Positions 52,481 to 61,227 of a stretch of DNA of 64,000 nucleotides are shown here, piece after piece (the first letter of the stretch is position 1; each line of letters opens with the position of its first letter). A program made the position numbers and the translations under genes. Where the stretch lies: NCBI RefSeq assembly GCF_000328565.1, contig NC_019966.1, positions 3,100,001 to 3,164,000 on the forward strand, given 5' to 3'. The notes below the pieces were generated by a model, which searched no databases, was not told the DNA's origin, and saw only the letters and a list, made by a program, of their open reading frames with translations. Origin of the DNA: Mycobacterium sp. JS623 (GTDB lineage: Bacteria > Actinomycetota > Actinomycetes > Mycobacteriales > Mycobacteriaceae).

Positions 52481-53223
52481 GAATCCTTGTCCTCAACCCG
52501 AATACGTCGGAGTCGATGACGGCCGAGATTGCCGCGGCGGCAACATCCGCAGCCAGCGTGGGCACCGAGATCCTCGCGCTCAACCCGCGCTTCGGATCGA
52601 CGGCCATCGACTCCGCTGGCGAGAGCTACCTGTCGGCGGTCGGGGTGATGGACGTCGTGGCGACGATGCTCGCGGCAGGCGAATTCGACTACGACGCGGT
52701 GGTGCTGGCGGGTTTCGGCGAGCACGGCAAGGACGCACTGCAGGAGATGCTGACGGTGCCCGTGCTGGACATCGCGGAAGCCGCCGCGCATGTCGCGCAT
52801 CTGATCGGCCGGCGGTTCTCGGTTGTGACCACGCTGGGCCGCTCGATCCCGCCGATCGAGGACAGACTGATGGTCGCGGGCCTCGATGCGCACTGCGCGT
52901 CGGTGCGGGCCTGCGGGCTCGGCACCGCTGAGGTGGACGCGAACCCAGCAGGCGCCGTGCAGGCGATCCTCGACGAGGCGGCGAAGGCCATCGCCGAGGA
53001 CGGCGCCGACGTTATTTGCCTCGGCTGCGCCGGAATGGCCGGTGTCACCGGAGCGATCACAGCCAAACTCGGCGTGCCCGCCGTCGATGGAGTGGCCGCC
53101 GCGGTTGCGCTTGCCCAGGCGTTGGTCGGACTTGGGCTGAGCACCAGCAAGGTCGGCGCATATGCGGCGGGCCCGGATAACCCACGCAGCCACTGGCCGC
53201 TGTCGTCGTCATTGGGCATGTGA
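52477..53223 (+). CDS. Asp/Glu/hydantoin racemase family protein (allantoin racemase-like), one catalytic Cys missing
   Basis: A 248-residue protein of the racemase family that includes allantoin racemase HpxA. The N-terminal MRILVLNPNTSESMT is typical. Of the two catalytic Cys, the second is present (Cys184 in CLGCAGM). The first, expected at residue 79, is Gly (VVLAGFGEHG). With a single Cys it may work by a one-base mechanism, act as a decarboxylase or hydrolase, or have changed substrate. It overlaps the allantoinase stop (ATGA), so a ureide role is likely. Confidence 0.85.
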   Translation: MRILVLNPNTSESMTAEIAAAATSAASVGTEILALNPRFGSTAIDSAGESYLSAVGVMDVVATMLAAGEFDYDAVVLAGFGEHGKDALQEMLTVPVLDIAEAAAHVAHLIGRRFSVVTTLGRSIPPIEDRLMVAGLDAHCASVRACGLGTAEVDANPAGAVQAILDEAAKAIAEDGADVICLGCAGMAGVTGAITAKLGVPAVDGVAAAVALAQALVGLGLSTSKVGAYAAGPDNPRSHWPLSSSLGM

Positions 53224-53226
53224 CCG

Positions 53227-54231
53227 ATGGATCTGGATCTCGCCTCGCGCACCATGGGTGGCAGTGTTGTGGCCGCCAGCGACGAATCATTCGGGTTCAA
53301 GGAGCGGTTGATCGACCCGAGCGAACCCGCTTTCGTCGCAGGCACATACGACTTGCGCGGTGAGGTCGTCGACGGCTGGGAGACCCGCCGACACACCGGC
53401 GGCGATTGGGCGATCGTGCGGCTCGGAGTCGGTGGCCGGTTGCATGCGATCGACGTCGACACCCGCTTCTTCACCGGAAACCATCCAACCGGTTGCCGCA
53501 TCGAGGCGTGTGTCCTCGATCCAGTCGTCGATCCCATTGCGCAGGCCGTGCAGTGGACGACGGTCGTCGGCACCGTCGCTCTGAAGTCCGACTCCCACAA
53601 CACCTTTGCCGTCGACGATCCACGCCGATACACGCACGTGCGGCTGAACTTGGAATCCGACGGGGGAGTCGCACGGTTGCGGGTGTACGGCGAGGTCATT
53701 CCTGACCCGGCGCTCTGGGCAGGTGTCACCGTCGAGGTTTCTTGTGTCGAGCATGGCGGTCGCGTCGAATGGTCTTCTGACAGTTTCTATTCCAACGCGA
53801 GCTCGCTGATCGCGCCGGACCGGCCACACACCATGGGCGACGGGTGGGAGACCCGACGCCGCCGAGACATCGGTCCCGACACCCACGACGCGGTGATGAT
53901 CTCGTTCGCCGTGCCGGCCGACTTGCGGCGGATCGAGATCGACACCAGCCGCTTCGTGTTCAACGCCTCACCGGAGGTGGCGGTGCTGGGCAGCCGAGCC
54001 AGGCCCTGCGGCGAACACGGCTGGGCGTTGGTGCCGTTCGACGTGCCTGTGCTGGCCCGCACCCGTGTCGCAGCCGACGCTCGTCAGGTGTTCGTGGTGG
54101 ACGCGACGGACATCACGGCACTGCGGGTGCAGGCGTATCCGGACGGCGGCCTCGCGCGCGTCCGGGCGTTCGGCACGCCCACCGCCGACGGAATGGCCCA
54201 GCTGCAAACCAACTGGGAGGCATCGGCATGA
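53227..54231 (+). CDS. alc: Allantoicase
   Basis: A 334-residue protein made of two similar beta-sandwich repeats, as in allantoicase. Repeat landmarks are DGWETRRHTGGDWAIVRLG with DVDTRFFTGNHP, and DGWETRRRRDIGPDTHDAV with EIDTSRFVFNASPE. Allantoicase hydrolyses allantoate to ureidoglycolate and urea. Placement after allantoinase gives two consecutive pathway steps. No ureidoglycolate lyase is recognisable after it. Confidence 0.93.
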   Translation: MDLDLASRTMGGSVVAASDESFGFKERLIDPSEPAFVAGTYDLRGEVVDGWETRRHTGGDWAIVRLGVGGRLHAIDVDTRFFTGNHPTGCRIEACVLDPVVDPIAQAVQWTTVVGTVALKSDSHNTFAVDDPRRYTHVRLNLESDGGVARLRVYGEVIPDPALWAGVTVEVSCVEHGGRVEWSSDSFYSNASSLIAPDRPHTMGDGWETRRRRDIGPDTHDAVMISFAVPADLRRIEIDTSRFVFNASPEVAVLGSRARPCGEHGWALVPFDVPVLARTRVAADARQVFVVDATDITALRVQAYPDGGLARVRAFGTPTADGMAQLQTNWEASA

Positions 54232-54743
54232 CCGTTCTGATGGCCGAATGCGCCGGCCTGTGGCGACGCACCCTGTTGATCACGGCCGACGGCGCACGCG
54301 ACACCGGCACCGAAGTCGTTTGGTTGCAGGGCATCACCGGCTACGTCGACACCCGCGGTTTCGCCGGCCGACTCGGCCAGGTGGACGAAGTGTTCGAATG
54401 GCAACGCCTCATCGATGTCGAGCCGCCTGGGCCGTTTCCCGATGCGGGGCGAATGCATTGGGAGGCAGGCGTATTGATTGAAGTCGGCGTGCACGAGGAC
54501 TACGTCGAACACTGGGTCCGCCAGGACGGTCCGGCTGAGGCTTGCTGGGCACTGTTCGCGAGGGAGGCGATCCTGCTGGGTGCCGGCTCGCAGTTCGGCT
54601 GGGCAGATCGGCGCGGTGTGGTCGTCGGCACAATCGGCGACCCTCAATGGACGGCGCTTGATCCGCAGCTCAACGGTAGTGATCTGACGGCCAACGGTGT
54701 CCGATGGTGCATTGAGGATAGCGAAGGAGAAGTGGATCTATGA
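54228..54743 (+). CDS. Uncharacterised protein of the ureide cluster (HRI1/lipocalin-like)
   Basis: A 171-residue protein starting at ATG 54228, overlapping the allantoicase stop. Segments GITGYVDTRGFAGRLGQVDE, FEWQRLIDVEPPGPFPDAG and LIEVGVHEDYVEHWV suggest a beta-barrel like the yeast HRI1 protein family, but I recognise it only loosely. It does not resemble the known ureidoglycolate lyase AllA, although its size and position would suit that missing step. There is no signal peptide. Confidence 0.6.
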   Translation: MTVLMAECAGLWRRTLLITADGARDTGTEVVWLQGITGYVDTRGFAGRLGQVDEVFEWQRLIDVEPPGPFPDAGRMHWEAGVLIEVGVHEDYVEHWVRQDGPAEACWALFAREAILLGAGSQFGWADRRGVVVGTIGDPQWTALDPQLNGSDLTANGVRWCIEDSEGEVDL

Positions 54744-55777
54744 GTGGCGCAACGTCATTCACGTCAGTGCCGATTGTTGACATCAGCGGGCTGAGCTCGC
54801 CGGAACCGGCCGAGCGCGAGCGGGTGGCCAGTGAGATCGGCAAGGCGGCGGCCGAAGTCGGATTCCTCTACATCAGCGGCGCCGGCGTCGAAGACGCGCT
54901 GTTCGAGCACATGCTCGCGGCGACGAAGCAGTTCTTCGCGTTGCCGCTCGAGGAGAAGATGCGGCACTACATCGGGCTGTCGAAATGTCATCGCGGTTAT
55001 GTGCCCGCCGGCGAAGAAGGCCTCGCAACCGGAATGCCTGAGATGAAGGAGGCATTCGACACCGCGCTGGATCTGCCGGCCGACGACCCCGACTATGTCG
55101 CGGGCAACCCGATGCTCGGTCCCAACACCTGGCCGAACCTGCCGGGGTTCGCCGACGCGGTCACCGCCTACTACCAAGCCGTGCTCGATGTCGGGCACCG
55201 ACTGTTGTGGGCATTCGCAGTGGCGCTCGGTGAGGACCCCGACACGTTCGCCAAGCACGCGACCAAGACGCCGAGCCAGCTGCGGCTCATCCACTACCCG
55301 TACAACCCCGACGCCGTGGACGGCGAGGGGATCGGCGCGCACACCGACTACGAATGCTTCACGCTGCTCAAACCCACCGCGCCCGGCCTGGAGGTGCTCA
55401 ATGGCGCCGGCGAGTGGATCGATGTGCCGCCGGTGCCCGACACCTTCGTCGTGAACATCGGCGACATGCTGGAACTGTGGACCAACGGTGCCTACGTGGC
55501 GACCAGCCACCGCGTCCGCAAAGTGGCCGAGGAGCGCTACTCGTTCCCGCTGTTCTTCAACGTCGACTACCACACCGAGGTGAAACCGTTGCCGCAGTTC
55601 GCTTCTCGCGACGGCAAGGCCCGGCCCACCCTGCGCGCCGGTGAGCACCTGTTCGCTCAGACCGCGCAGACGTTCGCGTATCTGCGCAACCGCGTCGAGG
55701 CGGGCGAGCTGGTGTTGCCGGACGGCTCGCTGACAGTCGGACAGTTTGGTCAGGAAGCGCTGCAAAAACGGGCCTAG
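54740..55777 (+). CDS. 2-oxoglutarate/Fe(II) dioxygenase (isopenicillin-N-synthase-like)
   Basis: A 345-residue enzyme of the IPNS/2OG oxygenase family. The iron triad is His201/Asp203 (AHTDYECFT) and His257 (TSHRVRKV). The 2-oxoglutarate-binding Arg/Ser pair is ERYSF (Arg266, Ser268). Such enzymes hydroxylate or desaturate small molecules, and xanthine- or uracil-type oxidation is known in fungi. Here it is the last gene of the ureide operon, coupled by ATGA, so it may act on a purine- or ureide-related compound. Confidence 0.88.
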   Translation: MSGATSFTSVPIVDISGLSSPEPAERERVASEIGKAAAEVGFLYISGAGVEDALFEHMLAATKQFFALPLEEKMRHYIGLSKCHRGYVPAGEEGLATGMPEMKEAFDTALDLPADDPDYVAGNPMLGPNTWPNLPGFADAVTAYYQAVLDVGHRLLWAFAVALGEDPDTFAKHATKTPSQLRLIHYPYNPDAVDGEGIGAHTDYECFTLLKPTAPGLEVLNGAGEWIDVPPVPDTFVVNIGDMLELWTNGAYVATSHRVRKVAEERYSFPLFFNVDYHTEVKPLPQFASRDGKARPTLRAGEHLFAQTAQTFAYLRNRVEAGELVLPDGSLTVGQFGQEALQKRA

Positions 55778-55796
55778 CGTTCGGTAGGTTCGCCAT

Positions 55797-56816
55797 GTGC
55801 CTGAGCTGACGAACCGCCAGATCCTGCTGCGCCGCCGCCCGTCCGGTCTGGTACAGCCCGACGACACCGAGCTGGTCGCCACACCCGCACCCGAGCCGGC
55901 CGACGGCGAGGCGCTGGTGCGCACCACCTACGTCGGCATCGATGCCGCCGCCCGCACCTGGCTCGACGGCCAGCCCGGCTACCTGCCCGCCCTGCAACTC
56001 GGCGACATCATCCGCGCGGCCGGGATCGGTGAGGTGGTCGAGTCGCGTTGCGATGCGTACGCCGTCGGCGACGTCGTCACCACACTGACCGGATTCCAGG
56101 AGTACGTGCTCATCCGCGATGACATCTTCACCACACCCATCCCAGGGGAGACCGACCAACTCGCGATCATGTCCGTCTACGGCCCAACCGGTGCCACCGC
56201 CTACTTCGGCATGACCGACATCGGCAAGCCCCAACCGGGGGAGACCGTGGTGGTGTCGGCGGCGGCAGGCGCGACGGGGTCGGTGGCCGGGCAGATCGCT
56301 AAAATCGCCGGTGCGCGGGTGGTGGGAATCGCAGGCGGACCGCGCAAGTGCAAGGCGGTTGTGGAGGACTTCGGGTTCGACGCGTGCATCGACTACAAGG
56401 CCGGCGATGTCGCCGGCGCGCTCAAGGAGCACTGCCCTAAGGGCGTCAACGTGTACTTCGACAACGTGGGCGGGCCGATCCTCGACGCGGTGCTCGGCCG
56501 GCTGGCGCCGAAGGCGCGGGTCGTGCTGTGCGGCGTCATCTCCAGCTATTTGACCGGAGAGCACCCCGGCCCTGCCAACTACGTCAACCTGCTGTCGAGG
56601 ACGGCGACCATGCAGGGCTTCAACGCCCTCGACGAGTGGGGCCGCTTCGACGAAGCGTTCGCCTCGTTGCGACAGTGGGAGGCCGACGGCAAGCTCGTGC
56701 ACCGCCAGACCATCTTCGAAGGCATCGAATCATGCGTCGACGCCCTCAACGGGTTGTTCACCGGGGCCAACATCGGAAAGACATTGGTCAAGATCAGCGA
56801 GCCGACGCCGGTCTGA
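55797..56816 (+). CDS. NADP-dependent MDR oxidoreductase (quinone reductase/curcumin-reductase type)
   Basis: A 339-residue zinc-free medium-chain reductase with a GTG start. The N-terminal LTNRQILLRRRPSG and the nucleotide loop VVVSAAAGATGSVAGQIAKI with a following GGPRKC fit the prostaglandin-reductase/YncB branch. The C-terminus YFDNVGGPILDAVL and GFNALDEWGRFDE are also typical. It reduces alpha,beta-double bonds of ketones with NADPH. It overlaps the NUDIX gene by one base. Confidence 0.88.
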   Translation: MPELTNRQILLRRRPSGLVQPDDTELVATPAPEPADGEALVRTTYVGIDAAARTWLDGQPGYLPALQLGDIIRAAGIGEVVESRCDAYAVGDVVTTLTGFQEYVLIRDDIFTTPIPGETDQLAIMSVYGPTGATAYFGMTDIGKPQPGETVVVSAAAGATGSVAGQIAKIAGARVVGIAGGPRKCKAVVEDFGFDACIDYKAGDVAGALKEHCPKGVNVYFDNVGGPILDAVLGRLAPKARVVLCGVISSYLTGEHPGPANYVNLLSRTATMQGFNALDEWGRFDEAFASLRQWEADGKLVHRQTIFEGIESCVDALNGLFTGANIGKTLVKISEPTPV

Positions 56817-57301
56817 TGCCGAAGCTGAGTGCGGGGCTGCTGCTGTACCGGAATACCCACGGCGGCGTCGAGGTGCTGATCGGCCATCCCGGCGGCCCGT
56901 TCTGGGCACGCAAAGACGAAGGGGCATGGTCGATTCCGAAGGGGGAGTATGTCGACGGTGAGGATCCGTGGACCGTCGCGCAGCGCGAGTTCGAGGAGGA
57001 ACTCGGCAAGACGCCGCCCGACGGGCCGCGCATCGACTTCGCGCCGTTGAAGCAGCCGAGCGGCAAGGTGATCACGGCGTTCGCCGTTCGCGGCGACCTC
57101 GACCTCGACGGCACGGTCAGCAACACCTTCGAACTCGAGTGGCCGAAAGGATCGGGCAACATCCGCGAATTTCCCGAAATCGACCGTGTCGGTTGGTTTT
57201 CCGTTGCCGAGGCCAATGTGAAGCTGCTGAAGGGTCAGCGGCCCCTGCTCGACCGCCTCATGGCCGCCCTCGAAGACGGCGCACCGAACGGGTCTCGATA
57301 G
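56816..57301 (+). CDS. NUDIX hydrolase
   Basis: A 161-residue NUDIX protein. The Nudix box is complete: the pattern G-x5-E-x7-R-E-x2-E-E-x-G is met by GEYVDGEDPW through REFEEELG. The N-terminus SAGLLLYRNTHGGVEVLIGH and the substrate loop KDEGAWSIPKG resemble the small bacterial dATP/ADP-ribose or diadenosine-polyphosphate hydrolases. Its 3' end overlaps the convergent NTF2-fold gene by 44 bases. Confidence 0.87.
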   Translation: MPKLSAGLLLYRNTHGGVEVLIGHPGGPFWARKDEGAWSIPKGEYVDGEDPWTVAQREFEEELGKTPPDGPRIDFAPLKQPSGKVITAFAVRGDLDLDGTVSNTFELEWPKGSGNIREFPEIDRVGWFSVAEANVKLLKGQRPLLDRLMAALEDGAPNGSR

Positions 57302-57725
57302 CGTTGATGGTCAGGGCTCGGCCATGGATGCGCCAACCCGCGCGGGTGCGCAGATACTCGTCGTCGTAGCGCAGATGCCAGACCAGGTCGGTGATCTGCT
57401 CGCCGCTGACCGACCAATGATGAGCGATACAGGTGATCCGCCCCAGCGCGTAGTCACTGTCGTCATCCCTTGCGGCGTACACCTCGCCGACGATGGCATG
57501 CTCTGTTCGGTTCACCGCGGCCAGTGCGGCCATCGCTGCGCGAACACCGTCGCGCCCGTGGTGACGATGCACCGGCTCGAGCGATCGAGGCGGATCGGGC
57601 AGTCGTAGTTCCGCAGTCTCCGTGAACAACTCGACCACATCGTCGAACCGCCGGTCGTCCACTGCCGATGCGTACAGGTGCACCAGATCGGCCAGGGCGA
57701 GCCGATCAAAAGCGTTGAGGCTCAT
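57258..57725 (-). CDS. NTF2/SnoaL-fold protein
   Basis: A 155-residue protein (ATG 57725). It begins with the helix LADLVHLYASAVDDRRFDDV, has ETAELRLPDP, and a central HHGRDGVRAAM, then GRITCIAHHWSV. This is the common SnoaL-like/ring-hydroxylating small-subunit-like pattern. The start overlaps the stop of the LLM oxidoreductase gene (ATGA), so the two are co-translated and may form a functional pair. Confidence 0.72.
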   Translation of the reverse strand: MSLNAFDRLALADLVHLYASAVDDRRFDDVVELFTETAELRLPDPPRSLEPVHRHHGRDGVRAAMAALAAVNRTEHAIVGEVYAARDDDSDYALGRITCIAHHWSVSGEQITDLVWHLRYDDEYLRTRAGWRIHGRALTINAIETRSVRRLRGRP

Positions 57726-58597
57726 GACATCAGCCCCAACCGTTGGGCGCACGCCGACAACTCGTCACACGCCTCCCCGAGATCGGTTGCGGGCGGCATG
57801 GCGAGCACGATTCTGTCAGCGCCGAGTCCCGCGAGTTTGTCGGCGCGGTCACCGTCGATCTTGGTGACCAGGTGGCCGAGCGACAGTTCGAGCGCATTCG
57901 GGTCGCGGCGGGCCGTTGTCGCCTCGTCGCGCATGATCCGGATCAGTTCGGCCAATCGGGGTCCGCCGACGCCGAGCGGCTGGAAGCCGTCACCCAGCCG
58001 CCCCGCCCGGCGGGCGGCCGCGGTGCTGTGCCCGCCGATGTGAATCGGTACCCGACCGACGGGTTTGGGATAGCAAGCGGCGTAGTCGAATTCAAAGAAC
58101 TCACCGTGAAAGCTCGCGCCCTGCGGTCGGTCGTCCCACAACAGCCGCATCACCTCGATCTGTTCATCCGCGCGACGCCCGCGGCTGGCGAACTCCGCGC
58201 CGCAGGCCTCGATCTCTTCCTTGAGCCAACCCACTCCGACGCAGAGCCGAAGCCGTCCGCCCGACAGCGCATCAACCGTGGCCACACGCTTGGCCAGACC
58301 AACGGGATGGTGATTGGGCAGCACCAGAACACCTGTGGCAAGGCCCAGGCTCTCCGTTTGGCCGGCTATGAACGCGAGCAGGCCTAGTGGATCGGGGACT
58401 GGACAGTCCGCGGGCAGTTCGACCCGCCCGGATTCGTCATAGGGGTACAGGCTGTCGTACTGCGCCATCAGAACGGTGTGCTCCACCGCCACGATCGACT
58501 CGAATCCACAGGCTTCGACATGTCGGGCGAAGGCAGACATCCAGCCAGGATCGGCGGTGATGCCCGCCGCGACGGGGGCGACGACGGCGAACTTCAC
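57722..58597 (-). CDS. LLM-class (F420-dependent type) oxidoreductase
   Basis: A 291-residue luciferase-like monooxygenase-fold protein. GTG 58597 is preferred since the first barrel strand (VKFAVVAPVA) starts here; no strong ribosome site is seen. Landmarks: GFESIVAVEHTVL, LATGVLVLPNHHPVGLAKRVATVD, GGRLRLCVGVGWLKEE and PIHIGGHS. The pattern agrees with the actinobacterial F420-dependent subfamily that oxidises or reduces alcohols and ketones. The cofactor is inferred from family, not seen directly. Confidence 0.87.
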   Translation of the reverse strand: MKFAVVAPVAAGITADPGWMSAFARHVEACGFESIVAVEHTVLMAQYDSLYPYDESGRVELPADCPVPDPLGLLAFIAGQTESLGLATGVLVLPNHHPVGLAKRVATVDALSGGRLRLCVGVGWLKEEIEACGAEFASRGRRADEQIEVMRLLWDDRPQGASFHGEFFEFDYAACYPKPVGRVPIHIGGHSTAAARRAGRLGDGFQPLGVGGPRLAELIRIMRDEATTARRDPNALELSLGHLVTKIDGDRADKLAGLGADRIVLAMPPATDLGEACDELSACAQRLGLMS

Positions 58598-58756
58598 GTC
58601 AGGCCAAGATGGTCGGCATGAGATGGACTGTTGCTGGTCAAATGCGACTCCGGATGACGGGGATGGATTCAAGTTCTGGCGGATGACCGATGAACTTAAC
58701 CCGTGTCGAGTCGCCGGCGGAACTGTTCGGTCCGGTTTGGTGGCGATCAGTTCGTT

Positions 58757-59464
58757 CTACGCAGAGGCCTGACGCAGGGCTTCGTTCGATAGCTTCGTCG
58801 CGTCGGCCTCCAGTTCGGCCAGGGTCATCTGGAGCACGGTCACTGAGTCGTTGATCGCGCCGAGGTCTTCGTCGTCCAACGAAACGTCCATGGTGAGTGC
58901 TGTGGCCGACAGTTCTAGTAGCCCGGCGTATACGGTGGCAACCTCATCTACCGCAGCAGTGAGCTTTCCAATGAGTTTGGCCCGCCGTTCCGTCAGTCGG
59001 CCGACCGTGTTGTTGATCGTCTCTGCCGCGTGTTCGCCCTGGCCGGTTACTTTGCGGGCGGCCGAGATGGCCTCGTCGAGGGTGTCCACCGCTCCGGCCA
59101 TCTTCAGTAAGGAGGGGCGGGCGGCGTCGGCGGCACCAAGTGCGTCTTGCGCCTTCGGCTGCGCGACAACCGGTAGGCCGTTGCGCTGCAGTGCCTGCAG
59201 TGAGCGCACGTGACCGTCGAGCAGGTCGATCAGCCGGTGCTGCCCTGTGCCGACGCGCAGCGTCCGGGCAGGTGTCTTGCGATATTTCGTTCCCAGAGCA
59301 GTGAACCCTGCTGCCGTGCCGAGCGTCACGGCTGCGCTGGCCGCGGCCAACGGAATGGGAACACCACACGCCCACGTCATTGCGCCGTCGAAAATCGACC
59401 AGAGCAGTACCCACGGGTCGCGCATGCTCACCAGCAAGCGTGTCCGAAAGCCGTTGTTCGCCAT
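58757..59464 (-). CDS. Uncharacterised membrane-associated coiled-coil protein
   Basis: A 235-residue protein. Near the N-terminus is a hydrophobic region (WACGVPIPLAAASAAVTLGT) that could span the membrane. The rest is helical and heptad-like (ALQALQRNGLPVVAQPKAQDA, ERRAKLIGKLTAAVDEVATV, LAELEADATKLSNEAL). I do not recognise a family. The start overlaps the stop of the VWA-protein gene by TAATG, so it is translationally coupled and likely a partner of it. Confidence 0.6.
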   Translation of the reverse strand: MANNGFRTRLLVSMRDPWVLLWSIFDGAMTWACGVPIPLAAASAAVTLGTAAGFTALGTKYRKTPARTLRVGTGQHRLIDLLDGHVRSLQALQRNGLPVVAQPKAQDALGAADAARPSLLKMAGAVDTLDEAISAARKVTGQGEHAAETINNTVGRLTERRAKLIGKLTAAVDEVATVYAGLLELSATALTMDVSLDDEDLGAINDSVTVLQMTLAELEADATKLSNEALRQASA

Positions 59465-61227
59465 TAGAAGTTCGACAGGACGTTGGTGAACACGGTGTCG
59501 ATCGTCAGCGGGTCGGAGGCGTCGTATGCGGCGGCTCGCGAGGCCTCGGAGATGCGTTTAAGAGTGTCCAGGTCGGCGTCCTTTCCGTACGCGATGGTGA
59601 AGACCCGAACGCCGTCCTCGGAAGCATCGTCAGTGAGTTGGCGGATCAGTCCGTCGAGATCGGTGTCGTCCGGATTCTCATTCTTGCCGTCGGTCATGAC
59701 CACGATGGCGTTGATCGTGTCCGCACGCGCGGTCGTGCGGGCCTGTTCGGCTGCCTTGCGTGTGACGGCGTATAGCGGTGTGCCGCCCGACGGGATCAGC
59801 TGCTGGATGCGGTTGGTCATCTCCGTTCGCTGTGGGCCAAGCGGCTCGATAGGCAGGTATTGCCAATACACCTGGCCTTCGTCCGGGAATATCCACAACC
59901 CGACCTCATCGGTGTCGGACAACTGGCCCAGGCCATGTACCGCCGCGGCCTGCGCGAGCTCCAGCCTGGTCTTGCCGCCGCCGGTCGACTGTCCCATTGA
60001 CCCTGAGACATCCAGCACGAGCAACAGGTGCGCCTTCTTTCGCAGTTCGGCCCAGGTGGCGCGGACCGCCGCCAGGACCGGCGGGCTCGGCGGGGCGAGT
60101 ATGGGAACGCCAATGTCTGCGTGCAAATAGTTGGCATCGGAGATGGCCTTACCGGGATGGCCGTCGTAGCTGCGGAATCCGGCGTCGGTAAATAGTTGTT
60201 GCTGCGCGGGCTCGCGCAGGAATGCCAGGAAGTCCTTGGCGCCGGCCTGCTTACCCGCATCTGACCACGGCGCTTGCAGCGCCGCTAACGGGTTGTCGCT
60301 GTTGAGCGTTCCCTCTTTGGGATAGATCGCGACCAGTGGGACTCGCGGCCTGCCGTGCTGGCCGGCGGCCTCGAGATTGCCGGTGGGGTTGCCGTTGTTG
60401 TAGTCCGCGACGGACTTCTCTTCGACGGTTACCGCGCCGACGTAGCCGAGCGCCGACCCGGCGTCGTCGGCGCGTTGTAAGTTGGTCAGGAATGTGAGCG
60501 CGGTGTCGCCGTAGTGTGTGACCGAATTCTCCACGCCGGCAACAAAACTGCGCACGCGCGGATCTTTCAGGGTGTCCAGGGTCAGGTCGCCGGACATGCC
60601 GGTGGCAGCTACGAATACCCCGACGGTGGCGGACAGGCCTGTGGTGGAGATGTTGGGGTTGGTCTTGCCCAACTTGAAGGCTCCCCATTCCGGATGGCCT
60701 TTAACGCCCCACCCTTCAGGGTGATTGGCGAGGTTGAGCAGGTCGGCCCAGCCGATCGCGGTATCGGGCCAGCCCAGCGCAGACGCCATCGGCTCGGGCA
60801 TCGCCACGACGATCGGTGTGGAGACCACCGACTCCGCCTTGGCGGGCAGGACGTCGGGTCGGTCGTGGGCGGTGCGGTCGTGGCGGAGCAGTTGCAACCA
60901 CGTCGACGCCGCCGGTGACCAGGCGTCCGGTGCCGGACCCCAGGCCGTGTCCCAGCCGGCCTCGGCAAGCCTGGACTCCGCGATGCCGGAAGCCGTTGCA
61001 GTGATGGTGATTCCGTAGCAGCTTCCATTCACGCGGCGATCGGAGGTGTTGTATCGGTTGGCGGCTTCGCCCATCAGGTCAGCCTTTTCGACCGACGCCA
61101 TCACCACAACGGTGGCACAGCCTTGTCGCGGGGCATGGTCGTCGCTCCGGTTCCACCAGTAGGCCACGCCGATGACCATCAGCCCGGCGATTGCCCCGGC
61201 CAGTAATGCCTTTCCGTTGGTGGCCAT
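59464..61227 (-). CDS. Membrane-anchored solute-binding/VWA domain fusion protein
   Basis: A 587-residue protein. An N-terminal transmembrane anchor (residues 8-24) is followed by an extracytoplasmic solute-binding-type domain (about 40-380; VVVMASVEKADLMGEAANRYN, then WDTAWGPAPDAWSPAAS and VPLVAIYPKEGT). A C-terminal VWA domain (about 398-587) carries a MIDAS motif LDVSGSMG, with MTDGKNEN supplying a further metal contact. Such fusions bind ligands and metal-dependent protein partners at the cell surface. It is downstream of the TAXI/kinase operon, with a 267-base gap at 61228-61494 in which I see no gene. Confidence 0.82.
   Translation of the reverse strand: MATNGKALLAGAIAGLMVIGVAYWWNRSDDHAPRQGCATVVVMASVEKADLMGEAANRYNTSDRRVNGSCYGITITATASGIAESRLAEAGWDTAWGPAPDAWSPAASTWLQLLRHDRTAHDRPDVLPAKAESVVSTPIVVAMPEPMASALGWPDTAIGWADLLNLANHPEGWGVKGHPEWGAFKLGKTNPNISTTGLSATVGVFVAATGMSGDLTLDTLKDPRVRSFVAGVENSVTHYGDTALTFLTNLQRADDAGSALGYVGAVTVEEKSVADYNNGNPTGNLEAAGQHGRPRVPLVAIYPKEGTLNSDNPLAALQAPWSDAGKQAGAKDFLAFLREPAQQQLFTDAGFRSYDGHPGKAISDANYLHADIGVPILAPPSPPVLAAVRATWAELRKKAHLLLVLDVSGSMGQSTGGGKTRLELAQAAAVHGLGQLSDTDEVGLWIFPDEGQVYWQYLPIEPLGPQRTEMTNRIQQLIPSGGTPLYAVTRKAAEQARTTARADTINAIVVMTDGKNENPDDTDLDGLIRQLTDDASEDGVRVFTIAYGKDADLDTLKRISEASRAAAYDASDPLTIDTVFTNVLSNF

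Noticed and set aside
54228..54743. Identification of the 171-residue protein as ureidoglycolate lyase (AllA)
   Set aside because: Size and position fit, but I see none of the AllA sequence pattern, so it is kept as uncharacterised.
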